Assembly (NCBI GenBank): GCA_019347995.1
Contig: JAHWKH010000002.1
Location: forward strand, 1-22,009
Length of the DNA: 22,009 nt
Direction: 5' to 3'
Origin: Gemmatimonadota bacterium
GTDB lineage: Bacteria > Gemmatimonadota > Gemmatimonadetes > Longimicrobiales > UBA6960
In this document: one piece after another, positions 15,618 to 22,009 of the stretch
Layout: every line of letters starts with the position of its first letter
Position numbering within the stretch: the first letter of the stretch is position 1
Translations under genes and position numbers: made by a program
The notes under the pieces: model-generated
The model's input: only the letters and a program-made list of their open reading frames with translations
The model's database searches: none
Told to the model about the DNA's origin: nothing

Positions 15618-16882
15618 GTTTTCAGCTTCTGCTTCCTGGCGGCCGGGAAGAGGACGTTGTTGAGGATGAGCCGATACCCCGGGGAGTTGGGGTGCAGGTC
15701 CAGGTCCGTGGGCGGATCCCCGATCTGGTGCTCGGGATCCTCGGGGTCGTGGCCCCCGAAGTACGTGAACGTGCCCTCGCCCAGGGCACCGTGGACGTAC
15801 TTGGCCCACTCGCCTTCCTCGCCCAGGACGATGGTCGAGCCCCGCAGGCGGTCCTTCCGGAACGACGTGGTCAGCCCATAGAAGTCGGGAATAACGGACT
15901 CGTGGCTCTGCGTGAGCATGGCCGGCACCGGGTCGAACTTGGCCGAGAAGCCGAAGAGCGTGTAGACGCCCAGCTCCTGGCGCCAGGGCGTGTTCACCTG
16001 GTGCCCGTCGATGTCGCTGAAGGCGTTCACCGAAGGCGCGACCTGCACCTCGGCGTCCTCGAACCCCATGGCGCGGCTCCAGTCCATGCGCCCGGTGGCC
16101 TGGGGGTCGGGGGGGTCGCCGTCCGAGTACGCCGCCGCGATGTCGACCTCCGCGGCCGCCAGGGCCAGCTCGAGGGTCTCGGTGGCCGAGCACATGGCGA
16201 AGAGGAACCCCCCTCCTTCCACGTACTCGCGGATCCGCTGCGCCACCGCCTTCTTCAGGGCCGGCACATGGGGGAAGCCGAGATCCGCCGCCACCTCCTG
16301 GTTGCGCGCCACCTCGTCCTGGAGCCAGGGCGCTCCAGCGTAGGTGAGATAGAACTTGGAGTACTGGCCCGTGAAGTCCTCGTGATGGAGGTGGAGCCAC
16401 TCGTAGTCGGCCAGATCGCCGGCCACCACCTCCCGGTCCCAGATCGTCTCGTACTCGATGCCCGCGTACGTCAGCGCCATCGTGACGGCGTCGTCCCACG
16501 GCGTGGCGTTGGGCGGGGTGTAGATGGCGATCTTCGGCGCCTTCTCGAGCGGCACCGCCTCCATGTTGGCCTCGGCGATGACGCCCCGGATCTGCGCCAC
16601 GTCGGCCGGACCCACCGGCGTGACGGTCACGCCGCGCAGGGCGGCCTCGCGCCGCACGCCCTCGGTGTCGGGCAGGAGGAACGCCCCGGCGCGGTAGTTG
16701 AGCAGCCACTCGCCGGTGAGGCCTGCCTGCAGCACCCAGTAGGTGAGACCGTAGGCCTTGAGATGGTTCACCTGCTGCCGGTCCATGGGCACCAGGAGGT
16801 GCTGCGCCGAGGCGGGAGCGGCCAGGATGCCCGCCGCGACCAGGCCGGCCGCCACGACGCCCCTCCAGTCGGCCCGCCTCAC
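15614..16882 (-). CDS. Secreted conserved protein of the family often mislabelled 'asparagine synthetase B'
   Basis: 422 aa. A clear signal peptide (1-26, ending APASA before QHLLVPMD) points to the periplasm. From memory, near-identical blocks occur in many Bacteroidota proteins annotated asparagine synthetase B: NHLKAYGLTYWVLQ, WLLNYRAGAFLLPD, KAPKIAIYTPPNATPWDDAVT, WLHLHHEDFTGQYSKFY, GGGFLFAMCSATET, FGGHDPEDPEHQIGDPPTDL and HPNSPGYRLILNNVLFPAA. It has neither the Cys2 glutaminase nor the PP-loop synthetase of true AsnB. YVEGGGFLFAMCS resembles the nucleophile elbow of class I glutamine-amidotransferase/ThuA-like folds, which is an inference. It starts at GTG 16882 with GGAGG five nt upstream, and is bound by GTGA overlaps on both sides. 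True function unknown. Confidence 0.85.
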   Translation of the reverse strand: MRRADWRGVVAAGLVAAGILAAPASAQHLLVPMDRQQVNHLKAYGLTYWVLQAGLTGEWLLNYRAGAFLLPDTEGVRREAALRGVTVTPVGPADVAQIRGVIAEANMEAVPLEKAPKIAIYTPPNATPWDDAVTMALTYAGIEYETIWDREVVAGDLADYEWLHLHHEDFTGQYSKFYLTYAGAPWLQDEVARNQEVAADLGFPHVPALKKAVAQRIREYVEGGGFLFAMCSATETLELALAAAEVDIAAAYSDGDPPDPQATGRMDWSRAMGFEDAEVQVAPSVNAFSDIDGHQVNTPWRQELGVYTLFGFSAKFDPVPAMLTQSHESVIPDFYGLTTSFRKDRLRGSTIVLGEEGEWAKYVHGALGEGTFTYFGGHDPEDPEHQIGDPPTDLDLHPNSPGYRLILNNVLFPAARKQKLKT

Positions 16883-18660
16883 GGGATCCTCCCGCGTACG
16901 CGCTGGAGCTCGCGGCGGGCGGCGGGGACGATCGGGCTGTTCGGACGCGCCACGATGAGCGCCTCCAGCAGCCGCGCCGCCTCCTGCAGTCCTCCCTCCC
17001 CGCCCGTGTCGGCGTGCCAGCGTGCCAGCGCCAGCATGGCGTCGGCGGCCTCCGGTGCCTCGCCGTGCCGCTCCACCAGCAGGGCCCGCAGCCGGGCGGC
17101 CCCCGCGGCGTCTCCCGCCGCCTCGGCCAGCCGCGCGGCGTGGGCCAGGACCCGGGGGCGGTCGCCGGCGGAGAGATCCCCGGCGGCGCCGGCGAGGGAG
17201 GCCGCCGCCTCGGCGCCCTTCCCCCGATGGGCCTCCACGGCCGCGTGGGCCAGCGCCCGGGCCGATGCCGGCTCGAGCCGCTCCAGGAGCCCGGCGAGCT
17301 GGATCACCTCGGTGGCGTCGGCCGGGGCGAGGCCACCCACCGCGTCCAGGAAGGCCTGGCGGGCCAGCTCCACGTCGCCCCGCTCCAGGTAGAGGTAGGC
17401 TCGCTCCAGGGCGCTGCGGGGGCCCTGGACGTCCGCGAGCACCTCCACGGCGTCGTCCTCGCGCCCCGCCGCCTGGAGCGCCCCCGCCACCACGGCCGCC
17501 AGAGCGTCGGTCTCCGCCGCCCCCGGGTACTCGCCCTGGATGACGTCCAGGCGGCTGCGGATGTCCCCCGGCTCGCCCGTGGCGGCCTCGATGCGGATCA
17601 GCGCGGCGAGGGCCCGTCGCCGCTCCGGCGACGCCACCGGCAGGGCGCGCGCCAGGCGCGCGTGGGCGGCCACGGCCCGGGCCGTATCGCCCAGGGCCAG
17701 GGACGTCTCGGCGATGCGGAGGTCCAGGGCCCGCGCCTCGGGCCCGCTCTCCACGTCCTCCCGCAGGCGCGTGTAGCTCCACAGGCCGAGCTCGGCCGCG
17801 CCCGCGCTCTCGGCCCAGCGCGCGACGTCCCCGAGAAACGCGCGGCGCGACTCGCCTCGCAGCTCCGAGGCGACCTCGGCGGCGAGCTCGCGAGCCCGGG
17901 ACGCCATCCCCACGTCCAGGGCGGCCTCGACCGCCACGCGCTTGCGAGCCGTCGTCGTGGGCTCGGCGGCGAGCATCTCGACCAGCGCCTCGCCCAGGGC
18001 CGGGCGGTCGCCCTGGAGCTGGCGCAGCCGTCGGAGCACCTGCTGCCCCCCCCCGCCGGCGGACCCCACCGCGCGGCTCCAGGCCTCGACGGCCTCCAAC
18101 GGACGTCCCATTCGCACCAGCAGGTCGCCCAGCTCGGGCGCCAGCGCCGCGGGATCGGACACGGTCTCCACGCCGCGGCGGAGGACGGCGAGCGCCCGCT
18201 CGGGCCCGTGGACCTCCGCATAGATGCGCGCCACCTCCCTGTACGGCTCGGGCGCCCTCGCACGCTCCCGCATCCATCCCTCGGCCTCGGACTCCAGCGC
18301 GGCGAGCGAATCCAGCTCCGCCAGCACGCGCAGCTCGAGGTAGCGCACGCCGGCGGCGTCCGGATCCGCCTCCAGGTAGCGGTCGGCCAGGGGCAGGATG
18401 TCCGCCAGGCGCTCCCGCGCCCGCAGCACGCGCTCCAGCGCGAAGAGCCCGCCGGCCGATGCCGGCGACGTCTCCAGCAGGGCCCGCAGGACCTCCTCCG
18501 CGCCGGCGAGATCCCCGCGGGCTTCGCGGGTGGCGGCGTCGCGCAGGAGACGCCCCTCGGCGCGGGCGTCGCCGCCCGCCTGCCCGGCCACGGCGCTCGG
18601 CGCCGACAGCGCCGCCAGGCCCGCCAGCATCAGGGTCGCCGTCCGTAGCGGCCGCCTCAC
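16879..18660 (-). CDS. Secreted TPR-like helical-repeat protein
   Basis: 593 aa. A signal peptide (about 1-25, LMLAGLAALSAPSAVA) is followed by an almost wholly helical, Ala/Leu/Glu/Arg-rich protein with repeated 34-residue-like helix pairs: AEEVLRALLETSPASAGGLFALERVL, YREVARIYAEVHGPERALAVLRRGVE, LAPELGDLLVRMGRPLEAVEAWSRAV and, near the end, AADAMLALARWHADTG with EAARLLEALIVARPNSPIVPAARREL. These are TPR/Sel1-type scaffolds, usually for protein-protein contacts in the periplasm. The repeats are diverged, so exact number is not assigned. GTG 18660 has GGAGG seven nt upstream and overlaps the DUF4175-like stop by 4 nt; its own stop overlaps the AsnB-like start. Partner is likely one of the coupled genes. 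Confidence 0.82.
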   Translation of the reverse strand: MRRPLRTATLMLAGLAALSAPSAVAGQAGGDARAEGRLLRDAATREARGDLAGAEEVLRALLETSPASAGGLFALERVLRARERLADILPLADRYLEADPDAAGVRYLELRVLAELDSLAALESEAEGWMRERARAPEPYREVARIYAEVHGPERALAVLRRGVETVSDPAALAPELGDLLVRMGRPLEAVEAWSRAVGSAGGGGQQVLRRLRQLQGDRPALGEALVEMLAAEPTTTARKRVAVEAALDVGMASRARELAAEVASELRGESRRAFLGDVARWAESAGAAELGLWSYTRLREDVESGPEARALDLRIAETSLALGDTARAVAAHARLARALPVASPERRRALAALIRIEAATGEPGDIRSRLDVIQGEYPGAAETDALAAVVAGALQAAGREDDAVEVLADVQGPRSALERAYLYLERGDVELARQAFLDAVGGLAPADATEVIQLAGLLERLEPASARALAHAAVEAHRGKGAEAAASLAGAAGDLSAGDRPRVLAHAARLAEAAGDAAGAARLRALLVERHGEAPEAADAMLALARWHADTGGEGGLQEAARLLEALIVARPNSPIVPAARRELQRVRGRIP

Positions 18661-21600
18661 GGTCCCCCCTCCGGCGGGGGATCGCCGCCCGAAGGCGTCT
18701 CGCGGTTGAGCCGCTCGAAGTACTGGAGCACCAGCTGCCGCTCCGCGGGAGAGAGGCGAAGGAGCGCCGCGGCGTCCGGCACGGCGAAGGGCAGTCCGCC
18801 CAGAGCCGACGGATCCAGGGGCATCACCTCGCCCGCCTCGAAGGTCCCGGCGGCCGTCGACTCCCGCTCCTCGGACACCTCGTCGTTCTCGAGGCTCCGG
18901 CCCGCGTCCAGGAGGCGGTGGAAGAGCCGCTCCTGTCGCTCCCGCGTGTCAGCGTCGAGGCGCCCCTCCCGCATCTGCTCGGCCAGGGCGGCCGCCTCCC
19001 GGGCCAGGGCCTCCAGGTCGCCCAGGGCCTGCTCCGAAGCCCCCGGCTCCTGCGCCATCTCGCCCAGCTCGCCGGCCACCTGCTGCTGGCCCTGCGCCAG
19101 CTCCTGCATCTGCTGCGCCATGGCCTGCTGGCCGAGCTGCATGGGCATGACCTGCCCCGCCTGGTTGTTGAGACTGCCCTGCTGCTGGGCGACCTGCTCC
19201 AGCCGCTCCTGGGCGTCCTGCCCCTGCTGGCCGCCCTGCTGAGCACCCTGCGCCATGGCCTGGGCCCCCTCCATGGCGGAGAGGGCGAGGCGGTTCAGGG
19301 CGTCCATGGCCGCGTCGGCGGCCGCCCTGGGGCTGGGCGCCGCGCCCCTGCGTCCCTCCATCGCGTCCACGGTGCCCTGGATCGCCTGCATCGCCTGGCC
19401 CATCTGGCCCGACAGCTGGCGCATGGCACCCGGATCCACTCCCTCCCCCGCCGCGGCCTGGAGGTTATCGGCCATGGACCGCACGCCCTGCATGAGGGCG
19501 GCCTCGTCACCCCGGAGCTCGGCCATGGCGTCCGGTCCCTGCATCTGCTCCCGGATCTCGCCCTGGCGCCGGGCCAGGGAGAGGGCGTCCTCCGCCGTCT
19601 GCCGGAAGGCCTCCTGGGCGCGCTGGGCCTTCTGCTCGGCCATCTGCTGCTGGGCGTCGCGCAGCTCCTGGGCGGCCTCCTGGAGTCCCTCAGCCGCCTC
19701 CTGGGCACGCTGGGCCGCCCGGGACATGGGCTGCGGCTGTCCCGCCTGGCCCTGGGAGGCCTGCGGCCGCTGCGCCTGCCGCGGGGACGTCTCCTCGCTC
19801 CGGGCCGCTTCGCGCGCCTCCCTGCCCGCCTCCTCCATGGCCTCCTGCGCCTCGCGCGTCTGCCGATCCGCGCGCTCGACGCCCTGGCGGGCGTCCTCCT
19901 CCCCCAGCTCGTCCAGGCGCGACTGCAGCCGCTCGATCCGCTCCCGCAGCGCCTGTGCCTCCTCCTGGAGGCGCTCCTGCTGCTCGGCCCGGAGGCCGGG
20001 CTGGTCTCCCTCCTCCAGCGCGTCGGCCAGCGCCCGCTCCTCGCGCGCCAGCTCCTCGGCCTCCGCCTCGGTCGCCCGGAAGTCCTGCTCCACCGCCGCG
20101 CGCCTCAGGCGCTCCAGTGACTGCTCCAGCCGCTCCCGGAACGCCTCCTGCTCGTCCATGAGCTGGCGGAGGGTCTCCTGCGCGCCTTCCATCTCGCGCT
20201 CGCCCAGCCGCTGCGCCATCTCCTCGAGACGCGCGCGCATCTCCTCCGGCGCCGCCTCCTCCATGAGCTCCTGGAGCTCGCGCAGATCGCGCTGGAGCTG
20301 CGGGTCGGCGGTGCCGGCCTCGCGCATCGCTTCGGCCAGAGCCTCCAGCTCTCGCCGGGCCGAGTCCACCTCGGCCAGCATCGAGCTCTGCTCCTCGAGG
20401 GCGCTGCGGAGCTCCTCGCGCTCGCTGAAATCGGGCCCCTGGGGCTCCTGCCGCCGGACCTCGGGGCGCTCCGACTGCGCCCCGCGGCGGGCGGCCTCCG
20501 CCTGGCGCTCCATGTTCCTGGCCTGCTCGCCCGCGTCCTCCGCCCGGCCGGCCAGCTCCTCGAGGCGCTCGGCCATGGCTTCCATGCGGTTCTGGGCGTC
20601 GCGCCGCATGTCCGCCGCTCCGGGCATGCTCAGGACGTATTCCCGCGTGAGCCCCTCGGCCCCGGACGGGGCGTCGTCCACGACCCGTGCGAAATAGCGG
20701 ACCGTGTCCCCCGGCAGGAGCCCCCACCCCGTGAGGTCGAGCACCGGGCGCGCCACCGCCGCGCGCGTGCCCCCCAGGTCCATCCTCTGCCGCACCGGCT
20801 CCCGCCGCTCCCCGAGCGAGGTGACCCGGAAGGCCACCAGCTCGAGCGTGCGGACCCCGTGGTCGTCGCGCGCCTCGATGACCAGGGGCTGGCGCAGGCT
20901 CAGGGGGAGCACGGTGTCCCGACCCGGGAAGGAGAAGCGCACCGAGGGCGCCGAGTCCGGCACCACGGTGAGGTCCAGCAGCGCCGGCGCGAGCTCGGCG
21001 GCGCCCCCTTCCCGGTCCAGGAAGCGCCAGGCGTAGAGACCGCTCTCCCTTGGCGTCCACACACCGGAGAAGCCCCGGTCGGCGACCTCCAGGGGTACGG
21101 ACAGGCCGTCCTCCTCACGCTCCAGGCCCGCCGACGAGAGGCTCCGGCTGGCGCGGCCCTCGATGGCCACGCGGGTACCGGCGGGGACCACCAGAGGCGG
21201 GGGATCGCCCCGGTACTCCTCCGGAGGACGGCCGGTGTGGGGCGGGAAGCTGAGCTCCAGGGCCACGTCGCTCACCAGGAGCGGGTCCACCGGCGTGATC
21301 ACGTGCTCCCGGCTCGCGGCGCCGTCGGGCGCCGTGACGCGGTACCGGATCTCGGCCGTGACGTCCTCGAGGCGGAAGCGTGCGCCGCCCGCCGCCGTGG
21401 CCACCGTGCGCTCGCGGGGCACGTCCCCCGCCGCGCGCCAGCGGAGCGTCACCTGGCTGCGTCCCTCGGCCTCCACGGAGACCACCAGCGGGCGGCCGCG
21501 CAGGATCTCGGCGTCGCCGGGATGGACGACCAGGGGAGGCAGGACCGGCCGCGCCAGCAGCTGTAGCGGCGAGCCGAGACCGCTCCATGCGTTCGTGGCA

Positions 21601-22009
21601 CGCTCCGGCGACATCACGAGCAGCAGCGCGGCCACGGGGGCAAGCAGGGCGAAGCCCGCGTAGCCGCGGCGCACCCAGCGCCCCGTCGCCGTCCCGAGTC
21701 CACCCGCCAGGCCGGCGTCGTCCGCCTCGAGCCGCCCCGCCACCCGGCCCTCGCCGTGGGCGGCCAGGGCGGCCGACACACCCGCCGGCAGCGCCCGGGA
21801 GAGCTCGAGCGCGCCCTCCACCGAGCCCGGCTCCAGCCCCGCGGCCTCGTCCATGGCCCGGGCCACCCGGCCCTCGGCCAGCCAGCGCCGCGGGACGAGC
21901 CGGATCGCGGCGGCCGCGGCGGCCACGAGGCCCAGGGCGAGGAGGTCCAGGGCGAGCGGCCAGGGCGAGCCCTGGGCCCATCCGTCGGAGCCGGCCCCCA
22001 GCCACGCCA
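18657..22009 (-). CDS. Large DUF4175-like membrane protein with long Gln/Glu-rich coiled coil, 5' end outside the window
   Basis: At least 1116 residues; the frame is open at the right edge, so the N terminus is missing. A first hydrophobic segment lies at about residues 17-37 of the visible part (PLALDLLALGLVAAAAAAIRL) and a second at about 114-134 (GYAGFALLAPVAALLLV). A predicted extracytoplasmic beta-rich part follows (about 140-480, with ELSFPPHTGRPPEEYRGD and VRFSFPGRD), then about 500 residues of coiled coil and low-complexity Gln/Glu/Ala/Met helix. The C terminus ends in LLRLSPAERQLVLQYFERLNRE. The layout matches DUF4175-type proteins of Gemmatimonadota and other groups, often near MoxR-DUF58-VWA genes. 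Role is unknown; an envelope-associated scaffold is plausible. The stop overlaps the next gene by 4 nt. Confidence 0.78.
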   Translation of the reverse strand, partial: AWLGAGSDGWAQGSPWPLALDLLALGLVAAAAAAIRLVPRRWLAEGRVARAMDEAAGLEPGSVEGALELSRALPAGVSAALAAHGEGRVAGRLEADDAGLAGGLGTATGRWVRRGYAGFALLAPVAALLLVMSPERATNAWSGLGSPLQLLARPVLPPLVVHPGDAEILRGRPLVVSVEAEGRSQVTLRWRAAGDVPRERTVATAAGGARFRLEDVTAEIRYRVTAPDGAASREHVITPVDPLLVSDVALELSFPPHTGRPPEEYRGDPPPLVVPAGTRVAIEGRASRSLSSAGLEREEDGLSVPLEVADRGFSGVWTPRESGLYAWRFLDREGGAAELAPALLDLTVVPDSAPSVRFSFPGRDTVLPLSLRQPLVIEARDDHGVRTLELVAFRVTSLGERREPVRQRMDLGGTRAAVARPVLDLTGWGLLPGDTVRYFARVVDDAPSGAEGLTREYVLSMPGAADMRRDAQNRMEAMAERLEELAGRAEDAGEQARNMERQAEAARRGAQSERPEVRRQEPQGPDFSEREELRSALEEQSSMLAEVDSARRELEALAEAMREAGTADPQLQRDLRELQELMEEAAPEEMRARLEEMAQRLGEREMEGAQETLRQLMDEQEAFRERLEQSLERLRRAAVEQDFRATEAEAEELAREERALADALEEGDQPGLRAEQQERLQEEAQALRERIERLQSRLDELGEEDARQGVERADRQTREAQEAMEEAGREAREAARSEETSPRQAQRPQASQGQAGQPQPMSRAAQRAQEAAEGLQEAAQELRDAQQQMAEQKAQRAQEAFRQTAEDALSLARRQGEIREQMQGPDAMAELRGDEAALMQGVRSMADNLQAAAGEGVDPGAMRQLSGQMGQAMQAIQGTVDAMEGRRGAAPSPRAAADAAMDALNRLALSAMEGAQAMAQGAQQGGQQGQDAQERLEQVAQQQGSLNNQAGQVMPMQLGQQAMAQQMQELAQGQQQVAGELGEMAQEPGASEQALGDLEALAREAAALAEQMREGRLDADTRERQERLFHRLLDAGRSLENDEVSEERESTAAGTFEAGEVMPLDPSALGGLPFAVPDAAALLRLSPAERQLVLQYFERLNRETPSGGDPPPEGGP

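Noticed and set aside
13119..15881. 920-aa plus-strand open frame antisense to the DinG-type helicase.
   Set aside because: No motif; opposite strand has complete helicase motifs.
15618..16709. N-terminal extension of the DinG fusion to a ~1247-aa protein.
   Set aside because: It reads a wrong frame of the AsnB-like gene; composition is Gly/Arg/His-rich and the GTGA overlap gives a clean start at 15617.
15614..16882. Annotation as a true asparagine synthetase.
   Set aside because: It has a signal peptide and no Cys2 glutaminase or PP-loop motif.

Overview
The window is very GC-rich. Apart from its first ~171 bases, every supported gene lies on the minus strand. The gene content fits a Gemmatimonadota-like bacterium of the FCB group: a Big_5-type lipoprotein, a Bacteroidota-type secreted protein usually mislabelled 'asparagine synthetase B', a DUF4175-like membrane coiled-coil protein and a tandem HD-GYP protein. 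This placement is an inference from gene families, not a phylogeny.

Layout in the direction of transcription (high to low coordinate): (a) 22009-12966 holds a DUF4175-like membrane protein cut by the right edge, a secreted helical-repeat protein, the secreted 'AsnB-like' protein and a RadC/JAMM-DinG helicase fusion. All four are joined by 4-nt GTGA stop/start overlaps. (b) 12859-10787 holds a 70-aa membrane protein, an FAH-family oxaloacetate decarboxylase/acylpyruvase-like enzyme and a DapL-like aminotransferase. (c) 10675-9824 holds a single-pass, Pro/Glu-rich TonB-like orphan. (d) 9658-8315 holds a tandem HD-GYP protein with a degenerate first domain. (e) 8124-7696 holds a membrane-anchored BON protein. 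(f) 7646-1455 holds valS, a Big_5 lipoprotein, selA and gmhB, again chained by 4-nt overlaps and preceded by a recognisable promoter. (g) 1334-172 holds erpA, a strong RNA hairpin and nadA.

The left end is anomalous. Bases 1-171 encode, on the plus strand, the N-terminal region of an actinobacterial-type HflX GTPase. This joins abruptly to nadA, read on the opposite strand and cut off after ~240 residues, before its third Fe-S cysteine. A chimeric assembly join is the simplest explanation.

The best candidate for something under-described is the coupled block at the right: envelope protein, repeat protein, secreted AsnB-like protein, then a DinG-type helicase carrying an apparently complete JAMM motif (E70, H113, H115, S123, D126) with the expected first Fe-S cysteine replaced by serine. 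No rRNA, tRNA, CRISPR array, insertion sequence or phage gene was seen. No gene-free stretch reaches 300 bases; the longest gap is about 190 bases.
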